Part shown: positions 1 through 9,603 of the stretch, one piece after another
Layout: every line of letters begins with the position of its first letter
Position numbering within the stretch: position 1 is the first letter of the stretch
Origin: Mesostigma viride
Lineage: Eukaryota; Streptophyta; Mesostigmatophyceae; Mesostigmatales; Mesostigmataceae
Direction: 5' to 3'
Length of the DNA: 28,568 nucleotides
Assembly: GCA_009746045.1 (NCBI GenBank)
Contig: RPFO01000708.1
Span: forward strand, 1-28,568
The notes under the pieces: model-generated
Database searches by the model: none
Told to the model about the DNA's origin: nothing
Seen by the model: the letters and a program-made list of their open reading frames with translations, nothing else
Program-made: the position numbers and the translations under genes

Positions 1-225
1 CTTAAGGGCTTCGAGCAGCACGTGACCCCCCTTGCCACAGATGTGCGGCCATTGGAGGCACGCTGGCTGTGCGAAGCTTCCCACCATTTCCACCGCCACC
101 TCCACCATCCTCGCCTCCTCCACCGCCACCCTCCCCTCCTCCGACGCCATCACCGCCCAGCTCCGCGACATCGACCAGCGCCTCAAGGATAATGCAATCG
201 CTATCGAGGTCCTGCAGAACACGGC
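1..225 (+). pseudogene. LINE ORF1-like gene, left part (interrupted by a gypsy insertion)
   Basis: An open frame from about position 32 reads into the gypsy LTR at 226. It is rich in Ser/Thr/Ala, then has a charged stretch (AQLRDIDQRLKDNAIAIEVL) that looks like the start of a coiled coil. If the insertion and one copy of its 5-bp target duplication are removed, the frame continues without a shift into 9604 onwards (QNTA then GLTAQAVKDIAAKP), so both parts were one gene. The 3' part resembles the RNA-binding protein of L1-type LINEs. The true start lies upstream of the window or in another frame and cannot be fixed. Confidence 0.5.
221..225. repeat. Target-site duplication ACGGC, left copy (gypsy element)
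   Basis: ACGGC directly precedes the TGTAAC end of the left LTR. The same five bases follow the right LTR at 9599-9603. Five bases is a typical gypsy duplication length. Confidence 0.9.
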
Positions 226-910
226 TGTAACGACTAAATGTTGTGTTTGCAACAGCCTCAGTTTCAACATTGATGTGAAAAGATCTTTATACCTGGGTTG
301 GAGTCGCGACAGATAACTTCACGTCCAGAGAAGCAATGAAGATGGATCTTCAACAGTTAAGGGAATGAGTCCCCACCCTTGTTAGACACAACAGACAAGT
401 TATATCCAAGTCGACTATCTGTTGAAGTTATAGTTGACTTTTGCAAGGGTTGTTTGATTGATGAAACAAGGAAACCCTTGAATTACACCATAGCTTTAGC
501 TTCTTACGCACACATGCCAGCCGCCCAAACAGGATAAAAGTCATCGTGCACGCAGCATCCTCAACCCTAACCCGGAAGGACCAATCAAAAGTGAGGATCA
601 CTCAAGATAAGATCTTAGCCTCCGAATCCTCACACAACACAAAGCCAGCACATACGAAATCTCATGACCTGGAACCAAATCCACCAGGTACAACGGTATT
701 AGAGAATCTATGACTGACTGAACAAAACCATGCAAAGTACCCTACGTGGATCAGGCCACGACCAATGAGGGTAGAACAATAATTCGACAGATCTCAGCAG
801 GCCCAATATCTCAGACGTCGAAGCCTCCTAACTTCTCAAATAATTGTCCTAAAGAACTCATAATAAGATCAACAGTAGGAAAACTTTGGATGTAACATTT
901 GGTTGTTACA
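226..910 (-). repeat. Gypsy 3' LTR
   Basis: A 685-bp copy of the repeat at 8897-9598. It begins TGTAACGACTAAA and ends TTTGGTTGTTACA, giving a short terminal inverted repeat TGTAAC/GTTACA. Compared with the other copy it has many 1-5 base indels and some substitutions. Confidence 0.93.
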
Positions 911-922
911 TATCTCCCCCTC
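911..922 (-). other. Polypurine tract of the gypsy element
   Basis: Read on the minus strand, the bases next to the 3' LTR are TTGAGGGGGAGATA. A G/A-rich tract here is where plus-strand DNA synthesis would be primed, and its position confirms the minus-strand orientation. Confidence 0.75.
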
Positions 923-1437
923 AAGACAGGAACTCCCAGTTCCTAGAAGCCAAGAAGAATAAAACAACAACCTCCACAAAACAACACAACAATAAACAGG
1001 AAGTCCACCACCTCTTGGGACAAGCAAGTGGGTTTTTACATCCCCAAAGGGCCTCCTATCTCAGTACATCTGATCATGTCAACCCTGAATAAGACAAATT
1101 CACCCACAGATGAAATGTCATCAAGTGACTAACACACAGGCAACCATGCCTGGATAATACAACTGCAAAGCTACCATGAACTCAGAACTGTCATTGCTGG
1201 AAATCTGGACTGGACATCAGAACTGGCCTCCTCCATTCTGGATCCCCACCTCACTCCACAGCCCATCTCCAACCATCCTGGAACCCTTCACAGAGTGAAC
1301 CAATCCCCCTTCTTCATATCCTTCCCCTCGTTCCAAACACTGGGAAATGCTCCACCATGGACACCAGATCTGGCCAGTTCCTGCTGACCTGAATATCCAA
1401 GCAGGTCTCAGCAGCCTTGCCCAACTCAGCTGAAAAC
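923..1437. other. Non-coding 3' region of the gypsy element
   Basis: About 500 bases between the extra ORF and the polypurine tract. I see no conserved protein on either strand. The short plus-strand frame at 886-1092 starts inside the LTR and resembles nothing. It is most simply 3' untranslated sequence. Confidence 0.5.
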
Positions 1438-2526
1438 CTACTGCACTGGGCAGGGTAGGACAGAGTAACAGCCTGTCGGAGGGGTCGAAGACCCAGCCAC
1501 TGGCAGTCTTATGGCGACATAGCCAGCTGCTATAGGCCCACCACAGCTGTAGAAAGGCCTTGATAGGCCCCCACCTGGCCCCAAGATGGGTACCAGCACC
1601 CTCAAGGGCGTGAGCCTGGCCCTCAGCTCGTTAGGGAACTTTGGTAACTGCAGCCCCACAAAGACTGTGCTGTCCTTGTGTGGAAAACAAGACATCACAG
1701 AGCAGTTGGACGACGGAGTAAGTCAAACTCTCCCTGCTTGACAGCTGCTCAAGTAGCTCAGTGTAGGTCTGGGAATATCCAACTGGCTTGAGCCTGCAAA
1801 GGCGAGTCTCAGGTCACTGGGCAGAGCCTCCATCAAGTCCTGGCCCTCCACCGGCCTCATGTCAAACGAAGGCCACGGGTACACTGCAAAGACGGTGTGC
1901 ATAATGTAAGCCACCATGGTGACCAATCTCACAAAGACTGGGGGGCAGACAGTCAGGGCCAACTCTACCATACCCTCAGGTACTAGTTCACCCTCCTCCA
2001 CCACTGTCTGATCCAGCCTGCATGGCTGTGTACAAGGATTTACACCACTCGCACTGTCCAGGGCACAATTACGGTGGTCCAAGAACTGCTCCACCTGTTT
2101 TGTTGGGACAGCTGACCTGGGCAAGTGTACCACCACCTTAGGGGGTGGAGGAGCCTCCGTAGGAGGGACTGAGACCACCGGTGGGGATAGCCTCCTGAGC
2201 TACTGGAGCCTCAGAAACTGCAGGCACAGCAGAACCCACAGTTGGAATGTGCCCAGCCCTCAAGTGTTCTGCCATCTGAGTAACCAGACCCTCCACATGA
2301 ATCAACCTGATATCAAGGCCCCGTGACGCTGCTCGTGCCGTTGCTGATCATGTACCATACGCTGGAACAGATTGAGAAAATGGGCTTCCACGAACCCAGC
2401 GTCTTCCTGGATCGAAGGGCCCGGGCTCTGGGGCCAGCGTAGTCGTGCTGAAAGACATACGTAGCCCTCACGTCCTCTTGGGTTGGCAGGTGGCCTGGGT
2501 GTCCCCTCAGGATGGGAGTCGGCCAT
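1438..2526 (-). pseudogene. Extra ORF downstream of gypsy pol, unknown function
   Basis: This is a sense-strand frame after the chromodomain. It can start at an ATG at 2526 (MADSHPEGTPRPPANPRG), runs through a charged segment (FLNLFQRMVHDQQRHEQRHG), shifts frame near a GGGG run at about 2320-2325, and continues as a Pro-rich then hydrophobic protein (PPTEAPPPPKVVVHLPRSAV; LVTMVAYIMHTVFAVYPWPS). An in-frame TGA lies at 1723-1725, and the same frame then stays open to 1438. Original length would be roughly 360 residues. I do not recognise a family and see no zinc knuckle. One stretch near 1890-1930 could be a membrane segment, but an envelope role is not shown. It could be a captured or accessory gene. 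Confidence 0.45.
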
Positions 2527-2562
2527 GGCTGGCAACCACAGACACACAGCACCAAAAAGAGG

Positions 2563-2844
2563 TTAGCAGTGCTCACTGGGAGCTATGAAGGGGAGCACAC
2601 CGCTCAGAGCCCATGACATACCACTCAGGCAAGGTGATCCATGACGCTGACAATACTCTAGTACAGCAGAGTGACTGTTGGTGAGATCAGACAACCACAG
2701 CCACGTAGCAGTCACCTCTAGCTCTCCCTTCCAGTGTACCTTAAACTGCAACTGTTTAGTACGACCTTTCCCCTTCACCCTGTGAGCCAACAACCGCTCC
2801 ACTTCATAGATCTTCTCCCCCTCAGAATCCAACTCATAAGGCAA
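2563..2844 (-). pseudogene. pol: Gypsy pol fragment: C-terminal chromodomain
   Basis: The translation contains YEVERLLAHRVKGKG, then LQFKVHWKGELEVTATWLWLSDL, matching the chromodomain pattern (Y.VE.IL.HR, then Y.V.WKG and W.....L). In chromoviruses this domain sits at the integrase C-terminus and is thought to steer insertion to particular chromatin. The fragment has no ATG start: the frame opens from a break near 2850-2910 and is the tail of the polyprotein. The third aromatic position expected in the cage is less clear. Confidence 0.8.
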
Positions 2845-2909
2845 GGGGCAGACAATCTGCCTGGTAAGGTGTTACGCCTGTACAGCTTCAGCTGGCTAGG
2901 TGAAAAATA

Positions 2910-3449
2910 TTATTCCTGAGCTTCCAGTGAGAAGGCACTGGACCTGGACCACGTACCATAGTGAAAGGTGGCCAACACTGGGTAAGGACCCAACCAGAGT
3001 GGTTGCAGTTTCCTGCATTGCTCCTTCTCAGGCAGCACTCTGTTGGCTTCCAACAACACCAAGTCCCCAGGAGCTACAAAGGAATGACTGGCCACCGTTT
3101 GCTGCCAGGCGTTAGTCAGGTACTTGTCCTGTGTCCTCAACAGCTGGGTAGCCACAATGCTGTGAGCCTCCTGGAAGGAAGCCAACAACTGCTGGACTGA
3201 ACCAAGACGTCGCTGGAAAGGGCCTTCAGCGTCTCTGTCAGGCAGTTCCAAGTCGAATGGTGTCAAGGGACACTGGCCATTGCAGATCACGAAGGGGGAC
3301 ATCTGGTGAGGAGCCAGAGGAGAGTTGTTGATTGCGAACTCTATGAAAGGTATCTTCTTGTCCCAGTCCTTGTTGTCGTGGTACAATAGTGCTTTTGACA
3401 CTCCCTGACAATTCTGTTCATCCTCTCCACCGCCCCAGTACTGGCACAC
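2910..3449 (-). pseudogene. pol: Gypsy pol fragment: integrase C-terminal part with GPY/F module
   Basis: The frame carries the end of the integrase core and its C-terminal module: KKIPFIEFAINNSPLAPHQ, the usual helix after the catalytic glutamate, then LVLLEANRVLP and KLQPLWLGPYPVLATF, which is the GPY/F motif. The first residues (before about 3400) are out-of-frame reading across a break. The chromodomain follows in another frame after a further break near 2900. Confidence 0.82.
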
Positions 3450-3643
3450 CTGTATGCCACACCGAATGCCAGCTTAGTGTCTAGGATGTCAAAGAATGAC
3501 TTCCAAAACCCTGACAGCCAAAGGGGGTCCTGATCAGTGATGATCACTCTAGGCATGCCGTGCAGACGGTAGATCTCCTTCATAAACAAATCCACACACT
3601 GTGCAGCGGTGAGATGAGTATTGCAAGGAATCAGATGGCACAT
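3341..3643 (-). pseudogene. pol: Gypsy pol fragment: integrase catalytic core
   Basis: The fragment holds the second catalytic Asp (RVIITDQDPLWLSGFWKSFF) and the catalytic Glu (TGAVERMNRIVREC) of the DDE integrase core. The first Asp is in the preceding fragment (VTMDFICGLP). The shift from the preceding frame occurs at about 3640, in CTTCCAGGATG, where one missing T or C would restore continuity. The residues after the catalytic Glu (CTTTTRTGTRRYLS) are probably out of frame. Confidence 0.82.
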
Positions 3644-4311
3644 CCTGGAAGCCTGTCCATGACCACAAGGATCCTGTCATTGCCACCATCTGACATGGGA
3701 AGACCACAGATAAAATCCATAGTCACACTGATCCAAGGGCGCAGGGGAATGGGCATAGCCATGGGAAAGATGGGCGTGGCTTGGTTCCTGACCTTATTTC
3801 TCTGGCAGGAGTCACAGGAATCCACATAGGCCTTAACATCCTGATAAAGGCCAGGCCACCAAAACCTCTGCTGCACCTCATGAAGTAGCTTAGCATAACC
3901 AGGATGACACGCAGTCACATCGTCATGGAAACAATGTAACACTGTGGGAATGGCCATCTCAGGCACATACACTTTTCTAGTCACCGTGTGCTCTGCATCA
4001 TGAGTGTGAACATACAGAACGCCCTCCCAGTATTCTACAGGTCTATTGCCAAAGTTGCCCCTCTGGATAGCTGCAGTAGCCATGTCCTCCGTCTTGGTGA
4101 AGGCCTTGATGACGTCCAGCAGGGAAATATTTAAAGGATTAGGCAACACCAGGTCCTTGTCAGGTCCCAGGGGCTGCATCTGCATCTCCTCTTCCTGCCC
4201 AGGGCTAGCCACCAACTGCTTGGATGAGACAGTAGTAGCTATAGGCCCTTTTGACCTTGCCATCACCTGAGAGGCCAACACCTTGGACCGGCCTACCAAC
4301 ACAGGGTCCAT
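3631..4311 (-). pseudogene. pol: Gypsy pol fragment: integrase zinc-binding domain and start of core
   Basis: This contains a HHCC zinc finger (HCFHDDVTACHPGYAKLL with CDSCQRNK about 30 residues later), the typical RFWWPGLYQDVKAYV link, and the first catalytic Asp (ISVTMDFICGLP). The frame is open upstream of its first ATG and reads RGRPRK at 4318-4335, an AT-hook-like motif in the linker between RNase H and integrase. It joins the RNase H frame by a small indel near a GGG run at about 4340-4360. Confidence 0.85.
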
Positions 4312-4871
4312 GACCCACTTCCTGGGCCTACCTCTGCTGCGCCTAGCAGGGCTCCCTCACCTGGCTGCACTGTGGGAGTGGGCACCACACCTTCAGGACT
4401 TCTCCTAAGACTGTCAGACAGTGACTGGACACCCTCCTGGACGCCTGTCAACTCTGGGACAGAGCCCTGGTCGATGAGCATCACGGGACCACCGTTATTC
4501 CCTACAGGTGGTGTCAACAGTTGAGAAACCTTCTGGTTGTTGGCCTGAGCTCTAGTCAAGGCTCCACACTCTACCACAGAAATCAGGGCAGCACAGATGT
4601 CCAAGTCCTCATGAAAACTTCCCATCAAATCCCTCCTCCTGGACAGGGCGTCAGGCACCACATTCTGCGTACCAGGAATGTACCTCACAGAGAAAGGTCC
4701 AAACCCCCCCAGGAACTCCATCCATCCAGCCATCCTCTTACTCATCCGGGTCTGTTCCAACACATGTACCAAGGGCCTGTGGTCAGTCATCAGGGTAATA
4801 GACTCGTTGCCCTGCCCATCCTGGCGCTGCTGGCCACAGAAAACTGAGCCCCCTTCAGTAGGTGTTCCCAC
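4293..4871 (-). pseudogene. pol: Gypsy pol fragment: RNase H C-terminal half and linker
   Basis: Residues from about 25 on read LMTDHRPLVHVLEQTRMSKRM and then FSVRYIPGTQNVVPDALSRR, the last two acidic motifs of gypsy RNase H. A long low-similarity linker to integrase follows. The first 20 or so residues overlap the preceding RT/RNase H frame. The shift lies near GGGGGCTCAGTTTTC at about 4845-4860, between two homopolymers. Confidence 0.82.
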
Positions 4872-5650
4872 TTGTGACAGGCCACCACCAATCCCAGCAG
4901 CTCCTGCTCATGAACAGGGTAGTTACGTTCTGCAGACGTCATACTCCTGGACATGTATTCCACTGGTTGAGGGCCCTTACCATGATCTTGCATTAGTACT
5001 GCACCAATAGCACCCTGTGAGGCATCAGACCTAACCTGGTATGGCAAGTCTGGGTTGGGGCCCACCAACAAGGGAGCAGTGGTAAGCTTCTGCTTCAACA
5101 CATCAAAAGCTTGCTGGCATGCTGCAGTCCACTCAAAGGGAACATCCTTCTTGAGCAGGGCTAACAGGGGACCAGAGATGGCCGCCATGTCAGGGATGAA
5201 CCGTCGGTACCAGCCCACCAGGCCCAGAAAGGATCTGACATCCTGAGCTGACTTCAACACAGGCCACTCCAAAACAGCAGAGACCTTGCTGGCCTCAGGA
5301 GTCATACCTGCAGCGCTCAGCTGGTAGCCCAGAAACTTCACCTCTTGGCCCCACTCCACCTTGGACCTCTTCACCGACAGATGATACTGATGGATCACCT
5401 TAAGGACCTCCTCCACGTTCTCCAGATGCTCCCTGAAGGTACGAGAGTGTACCAGAATGTCGTCCAGGTAGACGACCACACAAGTCCTGAAGACCACCCT
5501 GGTAGTGTCACACAAGTGGGCAATGTCCTTGAACCTGGGGTTGCGAAGGTCAGGTGAGATCTGGGGCAGGGCATTTCCAGTCAGGTGGCCAAAGATGGCA
5601 TTGACAAACATCTGCATAGTGGCAGGACTGTTAGAGGCACCCATGGGCAT
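4790..5650 (-). pseudogene. pol: Gypsy pol fragment: RT palm and thumb, RNase H N-terminal half
   Basis: The fragment begins MPMGASNSPATMQMFVNAIFG (RT motif B region) and has the catalytic VVYLDDILVHSR at 5459-5470 (YLDD). The RT thumb/connection follows (FLGLVGWYRRFIPDMA), then RNase H motifs with Asp in QVRSDASQGAIGAVLMQ and Glu in HEQELLGLVVACHKWEHLL. All visible catalytic residues are present. The preceding frame ends at 5650 because a C run reads ACCCATGG where one more C would keep the frame. Confidence 0.9.
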
Positions 5651-6939
5651 TACTGTCCACTGGAACTGTCCCCATGGGTAGAAAAGGCCGTCTTGGGGAT
5701 GTCCTCAGTAGCCACCCTGATCTGCCAGAAAGCATGCCTGAGGTCAAACTTGGTAAAGAAGGCAGCTCCTGCAGTCCTCTCCAGCAACTCATCAATTCTG
5801 GGCAGAGGGTACCTGGACTTGACAGTCACCTTGTTCAGTCCCCTCAGGTCAATGCACAACCTCCACCCCCCATCATGCTTGGGTACAAGCAAACACCCAG
5901 AACTGAAAGGACTGTTAGCTGGGAGGATCAGACCAGCCTCCAACAGGCCAATAAGTATGGTCTTCAGCTCTGCCATCTCTGCAGGGCCCATCCTGTACAT
6001 AGGCACAAAAGGAGGACGAGCACCCTCTACCAACTTGATGACATGTGTGATGGGTCCCTCAGGAGGATACTGGGGCATCTTGTCCTCAAAGATGGCTCCA
6101 TACCTGTCCAACAAGGCATCATGCTGCTGTTGTTGCTCAGTGGTGACAGTAGAACTGACAGCATTGACAGAATGACCACTAGCAGACTCAGGTTCATTAG
6201 GCACCAAATGCAGGAAAAAGATGTGTTCCACTGGATAGGTGGCCAAATAAGACAGAGTATGCTTGGCAGACCACACATGCTTCAGTAGGGCAGCCCGTTT
6301 CTCCTCCAAAGTCGGCTCTTGATCCACCCCTTTCGCACCTGCTTCCCCTCCCTTGCCATCATTGACAGCTGTCTGTGTGGAACAGCACTCAGTGGCTGTT
6401 CTTCTCCCCCCTGGCAACACACAGGTAGCATCCCACACTGTCCCATCCTTGAACTGGACCACCCTGTCAGGCCAAGAAATAGCAGGATTGGTGTCAGACA
6501 ACCATGGGATCCCCAAAATCACATCTGCTGCCGTGAGGGGAATGACATCTGCTGTCACTTCCAAAGTCTGGGATGAACAAACTTGGAAGATGAGCTGCAC
6601 ATAGCCAGGTGAGCAGCTTCTCCTGCCATCAGAATACTGCACCATGACAGGTGTGGGGTGGGCCAACACAGGCAACTTCAACTCCTGCACCAAGGATGCA
6701 GCAATATAATTACTGCCAGCACCAGAATCAATCATAAACAAGCAAGCTGGCTGAGCCAAGGGAACTGGCACGTTGAGGAGCCTAGCCTGAAACTTGAGTA
6801 AGTGACCTGGTACAGGAGGACCCACAGGGACAGCAGGGTCAGAAGCACCCACAGTGTTCACTGGCCTAACGTCAACAGCAGGCAGGTCAGACCTGGCCAT
6901 GACAGAAGGATGACCTGGGGACCCAACTAGTTTTTTGAC
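5650..6939 (-). pseudogene. pol: Gypsy pol fragment: aspartic protease and RT fingers
   Basis: The fragment starts with a retropepsin: active-site DSG at 6721-6729 in CLFMIDSGAGSNYIAASLV, with ADVILGIPWL as the conserved ILG strand. RT follows with WRLCIDLRGLNKVTVKSRYP and FFTKFDLRHAFWQIRV, whose Asp is the first catalytic one. Its frame is +1 relative to gag, and it is open from 6939, with a TGA just upstream, through an ATG at 6900. It overlaps the gag end by about 50 bases, so expression could be by +1 frameshifting near CAAAAAACT or by re-initiation at 6900. Confidence 0.9.
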
Positions 6940-8674
6940 TCAGGTGGGTCTGGGAGTGCTCCACTGCCTGATGGTGGAAGCTGCTCAGGTGGTGCTGGAG
7001 GCTCATCCTCGTCCCCCCATCCTCCTCATCTGCCAGCAGCTGCATGAGAGCGTTCACCATCCTACGCTTATCCTGTCTGCTGAAGGGCCGAGCGCGGGAC
7101 TGGAACCTCCCAGAGGGCTGGAAGTTGGGCTGGAACCCTGGCTGCATCCGGTGATCGCCAGCAGGAACGCCAGGAGGTAGGCTGGGTGGCCTGGGAGATG
7201 GCAGGGCGCCAAAAGGTCCTCTCGTGGCAGGGGGAAACTGGTCCCGTCTAGGGCAGTCCCGTGCAAAGTGACCTGGCTGGTTGCAGATAAAACAGTTACC
7301 CTGGGTGGGATCCAAGGCATTGAGCTCCCCCAGGAGGTCATCCAGCTGGTTCAGGGACTTCTTGATGGGTGGCACTGGCGTGGCCACAGGCTCCCACTTG
7401 ACAGAAAAAGCAGGCACACGACAGAGGGTGAGCACATAAGACAACACCTTGTCCCATTGCCAGTCCACGTAGTCGAACTGGGAGAAGTGCTTGTCCACAT
7501 CCAGTCGCACGTGTGGAGCCATGCCATGCAGTAGTCTGTGAAGCGCCTCTGCGTCAGAGCATTGGGGAATCTTGGCTCTAAGGTTGGTGAATTGCTCCAC
7601 GAACTGTGGCAGCGTCAAACCAGCCTGCGTACAGTTAGCCAGTGCGTCCCGATCCATGCGAAGCTGATCCTGGGGTAACAGAAACCGGCGAAAGCCCAAT
7701 AGGAGAGAGGGGAGGTCGGTACACGCACGTCCAGCCACAGAACGCAAAAACTCATCAAAACGGTCGCTGGCACTGTCGCTCATCCGCTGCCTAACCATTC
7801 TCTTCTGGATGTCCATCGTGAGACGTTCCTCTGCCTTGGGCCCGTAGTTGGCGAAGTGGATAGCGAAGACATCCTGAAACTTGGTGGAGAAATGGTCGAA
7901 GCTGCGATGGGTAAGGTTGGTCAGCGATAGCTTGTCTACCGACTCCACCTTGGGAAAAGGAACAGTACGAGGATACAAAGACGTGAGCTCCATCACTGGG
8001 GCGTGTGGTGCATTCTGACTCTCCGGCAATGTCGCAGCCACCGAGAGCCGTGGAGGCTCATGCCCCTGTGCATCTGTCCCTTCATCAACAAAAGGAGCGT
8101 CAACCGCATATACCCTTCGTATACCCAGTGTTGGAGACGGTTGATCCACGAAAACAGACTCTCCATCGCCCGCCTGCCCTTGCGACTCAAGTTGCTGCAC
8201 ACGCGCAATAGTCCTACCCACACTCTTCTCCAGCGCTTCCGCCACACTTCTAGCTCTCGCAGCTTCCTCACGTTCATGTTGTAATCGAATTTTCTCCGCT
8301 GTCAGCTCGTCAGCCGCTAGCCGAGTGCCGTCTCGCCCCGGCACCGTGTTGTAGCCAAAACGAATAGCCGAACCGTATTCGGGTGCTGGCGAACGCGTGT
8401 CCTCCACGTTGGAGAACCGTGGTCCACCTCTACCAGTGCCACGCAAGGAGGGCTCGCCTGGTTGCACACCGAGGGGCAAGATGGAGAACTTTGGGCCGAC
8501 CGACAGCGAATATCTGCGGGAAGCAGACATTAAGGTGGTATCTCCAAATAGTTGACGTCTGGGAGTAGATGATGAAACCCTTTCATCACCGGTCGTCCGT
8601 TGAGCTGCTAAAGATGTGCTTGCATCTTCAACTCTCTTACTTGATAACGGTGGTTGTGTCTCCGGGTTACTCAT
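6887..8674 (-). CDS. gag: Gypsy Gag polyprotein (capsid and nucleocapsid)
   Basis: An intact frame of about 595 residues from an ATG at 8674. The N-terminal third is Ser/Arg-rich and low complexity, with a charged helix (LTAEKIRLQHEREEAARARS). The middle is a retrotransposon Gag capsid-like region (HFSTKFQDVFAIHF, then ERLTMDIQKRMVRQRMSDSA). Near the C-terminus is one CCHC zinc knuckle, CFICNQPGHFARDC, at 7253-7294 (residues about 461-474). It assembles the particle and binds element RNA. It is the only long unbroken frame of this element. It overlaps the pol frame at its 3' end. Confidence 0.88.
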   Translation of the reverse strand: MSNPETQPPLSSKRVEDASTSLAAQRTTGDERVSSSTPRRQLFGDTTLMSASRRYSLSVGPKFSILPLGVQPGEPSLRGTGRGGPRFSNVEDTRSPAPEYGSAIRFGYNTVPGRDGTRLAADELTAEKIRLQHEREEAARARSVAEALEKSVGRTIARVQQLESQGQAGDGESVFVDQPSPTLGIRRVYAVDAPFVDEGTDAQGHEPPRLSVAATLPESQNAPHAPVMELTSLYPRTVPFPKVESVDKLSLTNLTHRSFDHFSTKFQDVFAIHFANYGPKAEERLTMDIQKRMVRQRMSDSASDRFDEFLRSVAGRACTDLPSLLLGFRRFLLPQDQLRMDRDALANCTQAGLTLPQFVEQFTNLRAKIPQCSDAEALHRLLHGMAPHVRLDVDKHFSQFDYVDWQWDKVLSYVLTLCRVPAFSVKWEPVATPVPPIKKSLNQLDDLLGELNALDPTQGNCFICNQPGHFARDCPRRDQFPPATRGPFGALPSPRPPSLPPGVPAGDHRMQPGFQPNFQPSGRFQSRARPFSRQDKRRMVNALMQLLADEEDGGTRMSLQHHLSSFHHQAVEHSQTHLSQKTSWVPRSSFCHGQV

Positions 8675-8896
8675 CACTCCATGGGTCGCGCATGCCGGAC
8701 TGGGGAAACGTTAGAGACTTGTAAGCTCAAAGCAGCTCTCAGAGCAAGACTGTCACATAAGGATGAGTCACACTCTAAAAACTGTCCGAACACACAGCAT
8801 AACGTACCCTCTCTGGGTCAGGCAAGAATTCCATTGTTAACCGTGAACTAATACTATCAAGACAACCAACACCGAGGTAACTACCTCCGATACCAA
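8675..8896 (-). promoter_or_regulatory. Gypsy 5' leader with primer-binding site
   Basis: The untranslated leader between 5' LTR and gag. One base inside the LTR, the minus strand reads TGGTATCGGAGG (8884-8895). This closely resembles the common primer site TGGTATCAGAGC, complementary to the 3' end of initiator methionine tRNA. The site fixes the element's direction. Confidence 0.8.
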
Positions 8897-9598
8897 TGTA
8901 ACGACTAAAAATGTTGTGTTTGCAACAGCCTCAGTTTCAACATTGATGTGAAAAGATCTTTATACCTGGGTTGGAGTCGCGACAGATAACTTCACGTCCA
9001 GAGAAGCAATGAAGATGGATCTTCAACAGTTAAGGGAATGAGTCCCCACCCTTGTTAGACACAACAGACAATGTTATATCCAAGTCGACTATCTGTTGAA
9101 GTTATAGTTGACTTTTAGCGAGGGTTGTTTGATTGATGAAACAAGGAAACCCTTGAATTACACCATAGCTTTAGCTTCTTACACGCACACATGCTCAGCC
9201 GCCACAAACAGGATAAAAGTCATCGTGCACGCAGAGTCGGCTCAGTCCTAACCCGGAAGGACCAATCAAAAGTGAGAATCACTCAAGATAAGATCTTAGC
9301 TCCCGAATCCTCAACACAACACAAAGCCAGCACATACGGAATCTCCATGACCTGGAACCAGATCCACCAGGTACAACGGTATTAAAGAGAATCTATGACT
9401 GACTGAACAAAACCATGCAAAGTACCCTACGTGGATCAGGCCACGACCAATGAGGGTAGAACAATAAATTCTGCAGATCTCAGCAGGCCCAATATCCGTC
9501 AGACGTTGAAGCCTCCTAACTTCCCAAATAATTGTCCTAAAGAACTCATAATAAGATCACCAGTAGGAAAACTTTGGATGTAACATTTGGTTGTTACA
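8897..9598 (-). repeat. Gypsy 5' LTR with TATA box
   Basis: A 702-bp LTR that is 5' for this minus-strand element. A TATAAAGATC box is readable on the minus strand at 8955-8964, about 60 bases before the internal end, so R and U5 would be short and U3 long. TGTTG and CAACA at about 8911-8926 can pair as a small hairpin near the expected RNA 3' end. Confidence 0.9.
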
Positions 9599-9603
9599 AC
9601 GGC
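9599..9603. repeat. Target-site duplication ACGGC, right copy (gypsy element)
   Basis: ACGGC follows the right LTR and matches 221-225. Joining the flanks through one copy restores an open reading frame across the old target. Confidence 0.9.

Larger units (their letters stand above)
226..9598 (-). mobile_element. Ty3/gypsy LTR retrotransposon with chromodomain (chromovirus), degenerate
   Basis: A complete element in reverse orientation. It has two LTRs starting TGTAAC and ending GTTACA, a 5-bp duplication, an initiator-Met-like primer site, gag with a CCHC knuckle, then protease, RT, RNase H, integrase and chromodomain in gypsy order. A polypurine tract lies at the other LTR. The pol frame is broken about seven times by small indels, and the LTRs differ in length (685 and 702 bp) with many small indels, so this looks older than the copia-type element. 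An extra ORF lies between the chromodomain and the 3' LTR. Confidence 0.93.

Noticed and set aside
886-1092. 68-codon plus-strand frame at the LTR edge
   Set aside because: Starts inside the LTR, low complexity, opposite to the element's sense.
1890-1935. Retroviral-type envelope gene in the gypsy extra ORF
   Set aside because: Only one modest hydrophobic stretch; no signal peptide, cleavage site or fusion-peptide pattern can be shown.
5585-6288. Plus-strand frames of about 200 codons over the gypsy protease/RT
   Set aside because: Opposite-strand shadows of a region with clear DSG protease and RT motifs on the minus strand.
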